From Oscillospiraceae bacterium (GTDB lineage: Bacteria > Bacillota > Clostridia > Oscillospirales > Butyricicoccaceae), in the NCBI GenBank assembly GCA_015068445.1, contig SVKN01000009.1:1-47086 (forward strand): a stretch of DNA of 47,086 nucleotides. The letters run 5' to 3'. Below, one piece after another: positions 35,623-44,330 of this stretch; within the stretch, counting starts at the first letter, position 1, and every line of letters starts with the position of its first letter. Made by a program: the position numbers and the translations under genes. The notes beneath the pieces were generated by a model. It saw only the letters and a program-made list of their open reading frames with translations, did no database searches and was not told where the DNA came from.

Positions 35623-37761
35623 ATGAACAAATCGAACACCGTCAGAAGGCTCGTGGACGTGTGCATGACCGTCCTCCTGCTGTGCCTGATGGCCTATCAG
35701 GTCACTGGCGAAACGCTGCACGAATGGATCGGCATCGGGATGACAGCGCTGCTGATCCTCCACCATATCCTCAATATCAGGTGGTATTCCGCATTGTCCA
35801 AGGGGCGGTATACCGTTTACCGCACGATTATGACGGCCGTGAACATGCTTCTGCTGGCAGCCATCGCGCTGACGGCGCTGTGCGGCATGGCCATCAGCGG
35901 CCACGCGGTGCCGTTCCTCTACGGCATGCTGCCCGTGTCCTTCGCCCGGCAGTTCCATCTGGCCATGTCCTACTGGTCGTTTATCCTGATGGGCGTCCAT
36001 CTGGGTCTCCACGTCCCGACCATGGCGGCCGGGTTCCGCTGGAGCGGGACGGTGAAAACGGCCCTTGCCGTGTGCGCCGCCGCTGTTGCTGGCGTCGGAT
36101 TCTTCTTGTTTGCAAAAAGCGGTATTTCGGATTATATCTTTTTCCGTTCGCCCTTCGCGTTTTTGGATTACGACAAGTCAGCGATCATCGTCTTTGCGGA
36201 AAACGCCGCAATGCTCGTCGCCTTCGCGTTTCTCGGCGGCGCATGCGCGTCGCTCCTGCGAGGGCGCAGGAAGGTCCTGCCGGTCATTTTGACGGTCATG
36301 GCCGCGTCGATCTGCGCCGGACTGCTGTTTCTGACGACCGAGAAGCCCGAGTCTGACGCATGGGCAGAGCCCGCCGGGCAGGAAGAAAGCTCTGAACCAG
36401 TACAGAATGAGCCGGAACCCAAAGCGCAGGCGTCAACCTTCGACCATCTGGACGACGGCTTTATACTGCTGGAGGGCGGCACATTCCTCATGGGCAGCCC
36501 GGAAACCGAAAACTGGCGCATCGACGACGAGGCGCAGCGTGAGGTCACGCTCTCGCCCTTCTACATCGATCCCTATGAGACGACGCAGAAGGACTACGAA
36601 CGACTCATGGGCGAAAGCCCCGGCTCGTTCACCGGCGAGGACCTGCCTGTGGAGAGCATTTCGTGGCTCGACGCTGTTCGATATGCCAACGCCCGAAGCG
36701 CTGATGCCGGCCTGACGCCTGCTTACGCCGTTGAGGGCGACGATGTCACCTGGAACCGCAGCGCTGACGGCTACCGTCTCCCCACGGAGGCTGAGTGGGA
36801 ATACGCCTGCCGCGCCGGGACGATCACGCCGTTCAACACGGAGAAGTCTCTCGACGCGGAGGAGGCCAATTTCTACGGCCATTATCCCTATGAGATCGAG
36901 GAGAACTACTTCAACAGCTCCGTGCTGGAGGCTCGCCCCGGCCAATACCGACAGACCACCGTCCCCGTCGGCAGCTTTTATGAAAGCAGGTGGGGCCTTT
37001 ACGACATGCACGGCAACGTCAACGAGTGGTGCTGGGACTGGTACGGCGCCTACGATCCCAACGACGTGACCGACCCCGTCGGCGCGGAAGAGGGCACCCG
37101 TCACGTCTATCGCGGCGGCGGGTGGAACGACTTTGCAAAAAATATGCGCAGCGCCTATCGCGCCGCCGGACAGCCAGACCTGAAATCAGCCAACCTCGGT
37201 GTACGCCTCGTGCGCAGCGCCTCGCCGCTTGATCAGACCGTCACCGCTTTGGGGCTCACGCGCCGCGAAACGAACGGCGGCAAGACGCTGATCGCCTTTT
37301 TCTCCTGGGGCGGCAACACCCGCGGCGTCGCCCGCGAGATCCGGAAGCAGACGGGTGCCGATCTGTTCGAGATCACCCTCAAGGAGCCCTATTCCTCCGA
37401 TTACAACACGGTGCTGATGCAGGCGCAGGAGGATCAGCACCGTCAGTCGCGGCCGGGGATCAACAATCTGCCTGAGAGCCTCGACGAATATGACGTGATC
37501 CTGCTGGGCTACCCCAACTGGTGGGCGTCGATCCCCATGCCAATCGCGTCGTTCCTGGAGCATTACGACCTTTCCGGCAAGACGATCGTGCCCTTCTGTT
37601 CCCACGGCGGCGGTCGTTTCGGCCAGAGCCTCACCGCCATCGCCAAGCTGGAGCCCGACGCCGTGATAGGCGAGGGCCTGTCGGTCCATTACTCCGGCGG
37701 TTCCGCGCTTCCGGACAACATCGCCGCCTGGCTGGAGAGAAACAGTATTACGAAACAATAG
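35623..37761 (+). CDS. Three-part membrane protein: DUF4405-like haem domain, SUMF1/FGE-like domain, flavodoxin
   Basis: 712 aa. Residues 8-240 hold seven probable helices. Positive loops (RWYSALSKGR, FRWSGTVK, LLRGRRK) fall on the inside, so the N-terminus is inside and the rest outside. His33/His47 and His112/His126 form two H-x13-H pairs, the pattern of DUF4405/cytochrome-b-like haem sites. A Glu/Pro linker leads to a sulfatase-modifying-factor domain (about 278-530: GGTFLMGSPE, RLPTEAEWEYACRAGT, YDMHGNVNEWCWDWYG, ending NLGVRLVRS). The Cys pair of true formylglycine enzymes is absent from its C-terminal part, so it is probably not a sulfatase activator. A flavodoxin (about 550-710: FFSWGGNTRGVAREI, LLGYPNWWASIPMPI) completes it. 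Transfer of electrons from membrane haem to external flavin is a reasonable inference. GGGAGG precedes the ATG. Confidence 0.85.
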   Translation: MNKSNTVRRLVDVCMTVLLLCLMAYQVTGETLHEWIGIGMTALLILHHILNIRWYSALSKGRYTVYRTIMTAVNMLLLAAIALTALCGMAISGHAVPFLYGMLPVSFARQFHLAMSYWSFILMGVHLGLHVPTMAAGFRWSGTVKTALAVCAAAVAGVGFFLFAKSGISDYIFFRSPFAFLDYDKSAIIVFAENAAMLVAFAFLGGACASLLRGRRKVLPVILTVMAASICAGLLFLTTEKPESDAWAEPAGQEESSEPVQNEPEPKAQASTFDHLDDGFILLEGGTFLMGSPETENWRIDDEAQREVTLSPFYIDPYETTQKDYERLMGESPGSFTGEDLPVESISWLDAVRYANARSADAGLTPAYAVEGDDVTWNRSADGYRLPTEAEWEYACRAGTITPFNTEKSLDAEEANFYGHYPYEIEENYFNSSVLEARPGQYRQTTVPVGSFYESRWGLYDMHGNVNEWCWDWYGAYDPNDVTDPVGAEEGTRHVYRGGGWNDFAKNMRSAYRAAGQPDLKSANLGVRLVRSASPLDQTVTALGLTRRETNGGKTLIAFFSWGGNTRGVAREIRKQTGADLFEITLKEPYSSDYNTVLMQAQEDQHRQSRPGINNLPESLDEYDVILLGYPNWWASIPMPIASFLEHYDLSGKTIVPFCSHGGGRFGQSLTAIAKLEPDAVIGEGLSVHYSGGSALPDNIAAWLERNSITKQ

Positions 37762-37777
37762 AGGATGTCTGCTCATA

Positions 37778-37806
37778 AAAAGAGCCGCCCATTGGGCGGC
37801 TCTTTT
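37778..37806. terminator. Bidirectional terminator between convergent genes
   Basis: A perfect 13-bp stem AAAAGAGCCGCCC / GGGCGGCTCTTTT with an ATT loop and T-rich flanks on both strands. It ends the TetR operon and the LRR-Ig gene. Confidence 0.93.
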
Positions 37807-37812
37807 CGACTG

Positions 37813-40455
37813 TCATTGTATCAGCGTGAGCGTGATCGTTTCGCTTGTCACTGTGTTGCCGTATTTGTCCGTGATCACGCAGTACAGCTCGCGGCCCGAT
37901 TTTTCAGGAACCATTTTGACGGAATAGACGCTCTTTTTGATGCTGCTCTTCCAGAAGCGCTTTTCGCCGGGATCGCGGCCGTACCAGCGGAAGGTCAGCT
38001 CTTCTCCCTCAGCCTGCACGGCAGCGACGGCTATTTCGTTCTCGCGCACCGCGCAGCTTTCCGGCTGGGATGCGATCTTCAGCGCGTAATCGTCCGGGAC
38101 TGACATCTGCAGCGCCGCCGTATCTGAGACGGCCTTTTTTCCGTATGCGTCCGTGACAACACAGTAGACCTCGCGCCCCGACTTGGCAGGCACCATTGTG
38201 ACAGAATAGGTATCGCTTTTGAGGCTGCTTTTGCCGAACTTCTCTGCGCCCGGATCACGCAGATACCACTGGTACGTCAGTCCGGTCCCGGTCGCCTCGA
38301 TGCTCGTGGAAGCCATCTCGCCCGCATCGACGAAGACGTCCCGAGGCTGGACGGTGATAGCGGGCGGCGTGTAATCATCAGGATAGTCATAGCCGATAGT
38401 GATCGTGTCGCTTTGCACGACGCTGCCGTATTTGTCCGTGACGACGCAGTACAGCAGGCGGCCGTCGCGGGCATTCGTCATCGTGACGCTGTAGCTGTTC
38501 TTTTTGATGCTGCTGAGGGACCAGTTCTCGCTGCCCGCGTTTTTCAGATACCACTGATACGTCAGTCCGGCGCCTTCGGCCTCCAGACGGACGACGACCG
38601 GTTCGCCGGGCAGGGCATAAGCGCTCTCCGGCTGGGTTGTGATGCCGAAGCGATAGTCCTCCGGGATCATGAGGCCCAGTGTCACCGTTTCCGTCTGAAC
38701 GGCGTTGCCGTATTTGTCGGTGACGACGCAGTAAAGCTCGCGTCCGGCGCGTGCCATATTCATCGTGACGGAATAGATGTCGCTTTTGATGCTGCTCTTC
38801 CAAAAGAGTTTTTCACCGGGATTGCGCCCGTACCACTGGTAACGCAGCTCCTCGCCGCTTGCCTCGACTGAAACGGAGACGCGCTCACCGACGTCGGCCT
38901 GCGCATCCTCGGGCTGACGGACGATGGCGAGGTGCATCCGCACCAGATCGCCGTTTTCATCCATGGCGAAAACGGGATTGTTCTCCGCTACGGAGAGCGT
39001 GAAGGGATGATCGGTGCCTGCGCGGTCGGCGCGGAGGCGGTTCAGCATCGCCAGCTGATCGTCGGAGATGGAAACGAGGCTCGCGGGGACGTTGACCCCG
39101 GCACAATTGGACAGCAGATTATCCACCGTGCTGCTGCCCTCCGCCCACATCGCTTCCATATCCCAATGGGTGACGCCTTCGGGCAGGACCAGCGGCTGCG
39201 CATAGCGCGCCGGGACTGCCACCAGATGCGTGCCGTCCTTGCTGTAGATCACGCCGTCCCTGGCAGTATAGCGCGGGTTCGTCTCCTTGACGTCGTATTC
39301 CGTGACGCCTGTATAGCAGTAGATCGCAATGGAGAGATTCGTTCCGGGGTTCAGGTTCCCGATGTCGTCCTCGACGATGTAGCGCTCGTCATAGACCGGG
39401 ACGTAGACGATCTCGTAGGAGTCGGGCAGGATCAGCCTGTGAACATTGTAGTTGCGCGAGAAGCTCAGCTCACCGAGGAAAGTGACGCCCTCGGGGATCA
39501 TGTACGTGTCGTTTTCAAACACCTTCCCACGGGGCACGGCGAGCATTTCCGTCCCGTCGGCAGAGTAGAGGATGCCGTCGATGGCCTGATAATACGCGTT
39601 GCCCTCGGCCACCTTGAACTCTTTGAAATCGTCGTTGGAGAAATCGTAGATCGTGTGCGCGTAACCGATCTTTTTCACGCCGGCCGGGATCGTGAAGATC
39701 TCACCGGTGACCTTCGTGGCATGGTTGAGGAATCCCGCGCTCATGACGGCCAGCGAGTCGGGGAGAAGGATCTCCTTCGCCCGGCACATCTGGAAGCACC
39801 ATCCGGTGTTGCGCACGTTGGACAGGTCCCAGTTGCGCAGATCGATACGCTGCGGTCCGCCGTTGCTGTAGCCGTAGCCCACGCGCTCGAAGGCGAAGTA
39901 CATATCCAGTACGTTCCCGGTGTCCCAGTTTTCATAACCGGTCAGTGTTTTGAGCTTGCTGCACTCGGCGAAGATGCCTCGGATCGTTGTGACGGCGGAT
40001 GTGTCAAAGGAACTGACGTCCAGCGACTGCAGCGAGGAGCACTGATAGAAGATCAGGCCCATATCGGTCACGCCGGTCGTGTTGGTCTCCGACAGGTCGA
40101 TCTCCGTCAGGGCCGCGCATCCCCGGAAGAGGTTCCGCATGGAATCATTCTGAAAGCGAATGCCGCCGCAGAGCCTGACGCTTTTGATCGCTTCGTTGCC
40201 GCGGAAGATCGTCCCCGAAGCGACGACCGTCTCGTATTCTTTGCCGTCCAGAGCGAAGGACCCCGGAACGACCACCGACGTCCCGCTGCCGTTATACGAC
40301 GTCAGCAGGACGGTCCCCGCCTCCTCGTCGAGCGCAAAGGCAAAGTCCGCAAGCGGCGTCATCGCTTCCGCGGCGCGGGCGCCCGGCGTCAAGCAGATCA
40401 GCGCCAGAAGCAGCGCAGGGAGCGCTGTGAGAAATCGTCTCCGCCTCATGATCAT
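37813..40455 (-). CDS. Secreted LRR protein with four Ig-like repeats
   Basis: 880 aa. A signal peptide with an Arg-rich start (MIMRRRRFLTAL) is cleaved near ARA-AEA (about 28). Residues about 100-250 are DUF285/LRR-type repeats (LFRGCAALTEIDLSETNTTG, IFYQCSSLQSLDVSSFDTSA). About 250-500 continues as BspA-like sequence (GYAHTIYDF, VLPEGVTHWDMEAM). Residues 510-880 are four Ig-like repeats of 87-95 residues, each with QP-x-G-LTYQWY, KSSIKSDxYSVTM and GRELYCVVTDKYG. Such tandem Ig units often extend an adhesive head from the cell. No wall anchor is seen. GGGAGG lies 4 bases before this ATG and 10 before another in-frame ATG at 40449, which could be the true start. Confidence 0.88.
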   Translation of the reverse strand: MIMRRRRFLTALPALLLALICLTPGARAAEAMTPLADFAFALDEEAGTVLLTSYNGSGTSVVVPGSFALDGKEYETVVASGTIFRGNEAIKSVRLCGGIRFQNDSMRNLFRGCAALTEIDLSETNTTGVTDMGLIFYQCSSLQSLDVSSFDTSAVTTIRGIFAECSKLKTLTGYENWDTGNVLDMYFAFERVGYGYSNGGPQRIDLRNWDLSNVRNTGWCFQMCRAKEILLPDSLAVMSAGFLNHATKVTGEIFTIPAGVKKIGYAHTIYDFSNDDFKEFKVAEGNAYYQAIDGILYSADGTEMLAVPRGKVFENDTYMIPEGVTFLGELSFSRNYNVHRLILPDSYEIVYVPVYDERYIVEDDIGNLNPGTNLSIAIYCYTGVTEYDVKETNPRYTARDGVIYSKDGTHLVAVPARYAQPLVLPEGVTHWDMEAMWAEGSSTVDNLLSNCAGVNVPASLVSISDDQLAMLNRLRADRAGTDHPFTLSVAENNPVFAMDENGDLVRMHLAIVRQPEDAQADVGERVSVSVEASGEELRYQWYGRNPGEKLFWKSSIKSDIYSVTMNMARAGRELYCVVTDKYGNAVQTETVTLGLMIPEDYRFGITTQPESAYALPGEPVVVRLEAEGAGLTYQWYLKNAGSENWSLSSIKKNSYSVTMTNARDGRLLYCVVTDKYGSVVQSDTITIGYDYPDDYTPPAITVQPRDVFVDAGEMASTSIEATGTGLTYQWYLRDPGAEKFGKSSLKSDTYSVTMVPAKSGREVYCVVTDAYGKKAVSDTAALQMSVPDDYALKIASQPESCAVRENEIAVAAVQAEGEELTFRWYGRDPGEKRFWKSSIKKSVYSVKMVPEKSGRELYCVITDKYGNTVTSETITLTLIQ
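37816..38928 (-). repeat. Four tandem Ig-like coding repeats
   Basis: Each unit is about 280 bases. The segments coding TDKYGN and SSIKSD are nearly identical between copies, so recombination between units could change copy number. The units end in a P-D/E-DY linker (IPEDY, YPDDY, VPDDY). Confidence 0.85.
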
Positions 40456-40541
40456 CTATCCTCCCTGTAAAGTTTGTATGTTCATAGGATAGCACATCCG
40501 CACCGATCTCCGCAAGGCCGCGCCGGAAAAACACGGGACCC

Positions 40542-40569
40542 TTGATTTATTCCCAAATCATACTATAAT
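40542..40569 (+). promoter_or_regulatory. Promoter of the rhomboid operon
   Basis: TTGATT (40542-40547), 16 bases, TATAAT (40564-40569). It lies about 125 bases upstream of the rhomboid start, leaving an untranslated leader in which no strong structure was recognised. Confidence 0.65.
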
Positions 40570-40694
40570 GAAAACGTATATCTGTACCTGCTGCGGACAC
40601 CGGGAAACCGTTTCGCGCACTTTGATGCAGGCTGACGGGGAATAGAGCGCCGGAGGCTGCCTCAAGATAGTTTTTCAGAAAGAAGGTCAAGACC

Positions 40695-41264
40695 GTGAAG
40701 AAGAGATTCCGGATAACATTCAATGCGCCAGTGACGCTTTGCTTTGTCTTTTTATGCTTTGCGGCAACACTTCTGGGGCAGCTCACGAACGGCAAAACCG
40801 ACAGGCTGCTGTTCATGACGTACCATTCGTCCCTGCGCTCGCCGATGACGTATATCCGTTTTTTCACCCACGTCCTCGGGCACAGCGGATGGCAGCACTT
40901 CATCAGCAACGCCTCGTATTTGCTGCTTCTCGGCCCCATGCTGGAGGAGAAGCACAGCTCGGCAAGACTGCTGGAGGTGATCCTGACAGCGGCGTTCGTC
41001 ACGGCCGTCGTCAACTACATCCTCTTTCCGCACATCGCGTTGTGCGGCGCCAGCGGCGTCGTGTTCGCCTTCATCATGCTGACGTCTTTTACCGGCTTCA
41101 GGGACGGGGAGATCCCGGTCACGTTCCTTCTTGTGGCGGTGATCTTCATCGGTCAGCAGGTATTCGAGGGGCTCATGGTTCGGGACAACATCTCGAATCT
41201 GTCCCATATCGTCGGCGGCGTCGTCGGCTCGGTCCTCGGGTACAGTCTGAACCGCCGGTCGTGA
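40695..41264 (+). CDS. Rhomboid-family intramembrane serine protease
   Basis: 189 aa, about six membrane helices. The catalytic dyad is present: Ser120 in CGASGVVFAFI and His171 in NLSHIVGGVVG. The conserved GHSGWQHFISNASYLLLLGP (about 62-81) is the rhomboid HxxxN helix region, and LEE follows. It would cleave membrane proteins within the bilayer. The start is GTG at 40695, 8 bases after AGAAGG; no better start is seen. Compact for a rhomboid, with no extra domains. It lies 26 bases upstream of the acetyltransferase gene, probably in one operon. Confidence 0.9.
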   Translation: MKKRFRITFNAPVTLCFVFLCFAATLLGQLTNGKTDRLLFMTYHSSLRSPMTYIRFFTHVLGHSGWQHFISNASYLLLLGPMLEEKHSSARLLEVILTAAFVTAVVNYILFPHIALCGASGVVFAFIMLTSFTGFRDGEIPVTFLLVAVIFIGQQVFEGLMVRDNISNLSHIVGGVVGSVLGYSLNRRS

Positions 41265-41290
41265 CCACATTACAGAACAGGAGGCACACC

Positions 41291-42043
41291 ATGGATTATA
41301 TCAGAGTCACAAAAGAAAACCTGGCAAAGGAGCACATCTGCTGCGCCATATCGAACGACAAGGATGCGCAGGTGATCTCCAAGAAATCATGGCTGGAGGA
41401 GCGCTTCGACGAAGGGCTCGTGTTTCTGAAAAGCACGGAACGCGGCAAATGCTTCATCGAATACATCCCCGCCGAGAACGCCTGGAACCCGATCGACGCG
41501 GAAGGGTATATGTATATCGACTGCCTGTGGGTCTCCGGTTCCCTCAAGGGTCATGGCTACTCGAACGATCTGCTGAACGCCTGCATCGAGGACAGCAGGG
41601 AAAAGGGCAAAAGGGGCCTTTGCATTCTGAGCGCCGCGAAGAAAAAGCCGTTTCTTGCCGATCCGAAATACCTCAGTCATAAAGGCTTTTCGGTCTGCGA
41701 CGAGGCCGACAACGGGATCCAGCTCTGGTATCTCCCGTTTTCACACGAGGCGATCAAGCCTCAGTTCAGCGCCTGTGCCAGACATCCTCACGTCGACGAG
41801 GACGGCTACGTCCTTTACTACACGAACCAGTGTCCGTTCAACGCCAAATACGTCCCGATCCTCGAGCAGACCGCGCGGGCGCACAGCATCCCGTTCCATG
41901 CGATCCGGCTCGACAGCAGGGAAGACGCCCGGCGCGCGCCGACGCCGATAACGACGTACGCGCTGTTTCTGAACGGAGATTATCTGACAAACGAGCAAAT
42001 GAACGACACAAAGTTTTTGAAGCTGGTGCAACAGCACCGGTAA
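41291..42043 (+). CDS. GNAT acetyltransferase with YoaP-like C-terminal domain
   Basis: 250 aa from the ATG after CAGGAGG; the open frame extends upstream only as rhomboid sequence in another register. The N-terminal half is a GNAT fold (YMYIDCLWVSGSLKGHGYSN contains the acetyl-CoA loop). The C-terminal half matches YoaP-like proteins, with HPHVDEDGYVLYYTNQCPFN (exposed Cys) and TTYALFLNGDYLTNEQMND. The function of YoaP is unknown; the family is shared among Firmicutes. It follows the rhomboid gene and is 14 bases before the MBL-fold gene. Confidence 0.82.
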   Translation: MDYIRVTKENLAKEHICCAISNDKDAQVISKKSWLEERFDEGLVFLKSTERGKCFIEYIPAENAWNPIDAEGYMYIDCLWVSGSLKGHGYSNDLLNACIEDSREKGKRGLCILSAAKKKPFLADPKYLSHKGFSVCDEADNGIQLWYLPFSHEAIKPQFSACARHPHVDEDGYVLYYTNQCPFNAKYVPILEQTARAHSIPFHAIRLDSREDARRAPTPITTYALFLNGDYLTNEQMNDTKFLKLVQQHR

Positions 42044-42057
42044 CGGAGGACAAAAAT

Positions 42058-42858
42058 ATGAAGCTGATCATGCTCGGCACCGGGCACGCGATGGTCACGG
42101 AGTGCTACAACACCTGTTTTCTGATGGAGGACGACGGCCGCCTGCTGCTGGTGGACGGCGGCGGAGGCAGCGGCCTTTTGCGTCAGGTGAGTCATGCGGG
42201 GTACGACTGCAAGGATATCCATCACATTTTTGTGACGCACAAGCACCTCGACCATCTTCTTGGCGTCGTCTGGATGCTGCGGATCATCTGCCAGTCCATG
42301 GCCCGCGGAACGTATGAGGGCGAAGCGTATATCTATTCCCATCATGAGGTCCTCGCGCTGCTGCGAAGCATGGCGGTGGGCCTTCTGGATGAAAAATCAG
42401 CTGCCTGCATCGACCATGGGCTTCATTTCGTCGAGGTCAAAGACGGAGAGACGCTCGATATCATCGGTCATCCCGTCACGTTTTTCGATATCCGGTCCAC
42501 CAAGGCAAAGCAGTTCGGTTTCTGCATGGAGCTCGGCAGTGGCAAAAAACTGACCTGCTGCGGTGACGAGCCGTTGTCTGCCGCGCTGGAGCATTACGCC
42601 GCGGGGTGTGAATGGCTGCTGCACGAGGCGTTTTGTCTGCACGCGGAGGCTGACGTATATAAGCCCTATGCGAAGCATCACTCCACGGTCATGGACGCCT
42701 GTCAGCTGGCCGAACGGCTGGGCGCGCGGAATCTGCTCCTTTATCACACGGAGGATCGGAATCTGCTGCGCCGCAGGGAGCTGTATGTAAACGAGGGGTC
42801 GCAGTATTTTCACGGAACCCTTTTCGTCCCCGACGATCTGGACGTCATTCAGCTTTGA
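42058..42858 (+). CDS. Metallo-beta-lactamase-fold hydrolase (RNase Z-like)
   Basis: 266 aa. The hallmark metal-binding THKHLDH (His61, His63, Asp65, His66) is present, with LVDGGGG before it and LLHEAFC and KHHSTVMDACQLAERLGARN toward the end; this layout resembles the RNase Z/ElaC group. Unlike a full RNase Z it lacks a clear long exosite arm, so it may be a phosphodiesterase rather than the tRNA 3' processor. AACGGAGG precedes the ATG. It is the third gene of the rhomboid operon. Confidence 0.87.
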   Translation: MKLIMLGTGHAMVTECYNTCFLMEDDGRLLLVDGGGGSGLLRQVSHAGYDCKDIHHIFVTHKHLDHLLGVVWMLRIICQSMARGTYEGEAYIYSHHEVLALLRSMAVGLLDEKSAACIDHGLHFVEVKDGETLDIIGHPVTFFDIRSTKAKQFGFCMELGSGKKLTCCGDEPLSAALEHYAAGCEWLLHEAFCLHAEADVYKPYAKHHSTVMDACQLAERLGARNLLLYHTEDRNLLRRRELYVNEGSQYFHGTLFVPDDLDVIQL

Positions 42859-42908
42859 ACGGTCCCGAAATAAACTCCGCGATCGCCCAAATAAAATACA
42901 AATAGCTC

Positions 42909-42937
42909 TTGTATATAACGATTATTTATTGTATAAT
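42909..42937 (+). promoter_or_regulatory. Promoter of the SDR gene
   Basis: TTGTAT (42909-42914), 17 bases, TATAAT (42932-42937), in an A/T-rich stretch between the MBL-fold stop and the SDR start. Confidence 0.8.
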
Positions 42938-42989
42938 ACTGGAGCAGCCTTGTGTTATTTATTTGGCAAGGCAAGAGAAAGGAGTTCCT

Positions 42990-43778
42990 ATGGATCTGAA
43001 GTTGAAGGACAAGGTCGTCCTTGTCACCGGCGGTACCGGCGGTATCGGCACCGCGATCGTCAAAGCATTTCTGGGCGAAGGCGCGAAGGTCGCTTTCTCC
43101 TCCACCAGCCAGAAGAAGATCGATGATCTGCTGCCCACGCTGAACGCTGCCGAGGGTCAGGTCGCCGGTTTCGTGGCCGACATGAACAAGGAAGAGGACA
43201 TCAAGAACTTCGTCGAGGCCGCCAAGGCTCATTTCGGCACCCTGGACGTCATCATCCCCAATGCCGGTTACGAGGGCAAGGCCCATCCTGTGCAGGATAT
43301 GACGCTGGAGCTGTTTGAGCAGACCTATATGCTCAACGTCTTCGCCGTCATGCTGACGCTGAAGTATGCTGCTCCCACCCTGATCGAGAAGCAGTCCGGT
43401 TCCGTGGTCGTCGTGGCCTCCGCCGCCGCTTACGAGCCCACTGCCGGCAACAGCGCTTACGTTTCCTCCAAGTACGCCGTGGCCGGTCTGACCAAGTGCG
43501 TCGCCATGGAGCTTGGCCCTGTGGGCGTCCATGTCAACTATATCTGCCCGGGTCCCGTCGATACCCCGATGATGCTCCGCATCGAGAAGGATTTCTTCGG
43601 TGACACCATGACCCACGAGGAAGCCATGGCCATGCTGGCCGGCACCTACGCGATGGACAAGCGCTACGCCAAGCCCGAGGAAGTCGCCAACGCCGCTCTG
43701 TATCTGGCCTCCGAGGTCTCTGCTCATACCGCCGGTATGGGTATGCATGTGGACTCCAAGGTCTCTCCTGTGTCCTAA
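42990..43778 (+). CDS. Short-chain dehydrogenase/reductase
   Basis: 262 aa, classical SDR. The cofactor motif TGGTGGIG (13-20), NAG (91-93), and catalytic Ser144, Tyr157 and Lys161 (YVSSK) are present. The loop after strand 2 reads FSSTSQKK, lacking an acidic residue, which favours NADP. The substrate is unknown; ketone or hydroxysteroid-like reduction is common in gut members. AAAGGAG precedes the ATG. It is monocistronic, and its codon use looks strongly biased towards C- and G-ending codons, suggesting high expression. A strong promoter and terminator bracket it. Confidence 0.93.
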   Translation: MDLKLKDKVVLVTGGTGGIGTAIVKAFLGEGAKVAFSSTSQKKIDDLLPTLNAAEGQVAGFVADMNKEEDIKNFVEAAKAHFGTLDVIIPNAGYEGKAHPVQDMTLELFEQTYMLNVFAVMLTLKYAAPTLIEKQSGSVVVVASAAAYEPTAGNSAYVSSKYAVAGLTKCVAMELGPVGVHVNYICPGPVDTPMMLRIEKDFFGDTMTHEEAMAMLAGTYAMDKRYAKPEEVANAALYLASEVSAHTAGMGMHVDSKVSPVS

Positions 43779-43795
43779 AACAGAAATCAGCTTTT

Positions 43796-43826
43796 GCCGG
43801 AAGGGCTTGCCCTTCCGGCTCTTTTC
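43796..43826 (+). terminator. Intrinsic terminator of the SDR gene
   Basis: The perfect 10-bp stem GCCGGAAGGG / CCCTTCCGGC with a CTTG loop is followed by TCTTTTC. Confidence 0.9.
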
Positions 43827-43894
43827 TTATGATCCGGATCGTGTTATAATCAATGAAAATGATACAATATGAATCGTAGGAACAGGAGGAGACT

Positions 43895-44314
43895 ATGCTA
43901 TACAAACGCTTTGGTGACACGGTAATCGTCCGCATGGACGTGGGCGAGGAGATCACGGCACAGACGAAGAAGGTGGCGGAGCTGGAGCACATCCGTCTGG
44001 CGTCTGTCAGTGCCCTTGGCGCCGTGACGGATTTCACCGTCGGCGTCTTCAAGATGGATGAGAAGAAGTTTTACGGCAACCGCTTTCAGGGCGCTTTCGA
44101 GATCGTCTCCCTGACCGGCACGATCACGACGATGAACGGCGAGGTGTACACACACCTGCATCTCAGCGCAGGCGACGACCACGGCCACGTCTTCGGCGGC
44201 CATCTGAACGAAGGCGTCGTGGGTCCCGTGTGCGAGATGGTCATCCGCGTCCTCGACGGCGAGGTGAACCGTGTCTTCGACGATACCCGCGGGATCAATG
44301 TGTTCGATTTCTGA
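43895..44314 (+). CDS. PPC-domain (DUF296) protein
   Basis: 139 aa, a single PPC domain without an AT-hook. Conserved features: IRLASVSALGAVTDFTVGVF near the start, HLHLSAGDDHGHVFGGHL (metal-ligand histidines) and PVCEMVIRVLDG. PPC proteins form trimers; in plants they accompany AT-hooks, while in bacteria the function is unknown though DNA binding has been proposed. AGGAGGAG precedes the ATG. A TATAAT at 43845-43850 probably belongs to its promoter, but no good -35 box is seen. Confidence 0.88.
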   Translation: MLYKRFGDTVIVRMDVGEEITAQTKKVAELEHIRLASVSALGAVTDFTVGVFKMDEKKFYGNRFQGAFEIVSLTGTITTMNGEVYTHLHLSAGDDHGHVFGGHLNEGVVGPVCEMVIRVLDGEVNRVFDDTRGINVFDF

Positions 44315-44330
44315 TCTTTTTCAAGCATCA

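Noticed and set aside
35623..37761. True formylglycine-generating enzyme
   Set aside because: The C-terminal part of the domain lacks the catalytic Cys pair, and no sulfatase gene is nearby.
42915..42924. TAACGATTAT near the SDR promoter as a fifth copy of the TAACGATTAC repeat
   Set aside because: A single nine-of-ten match in A/T-rich DNA without the 20-bp phasing; likely chance.
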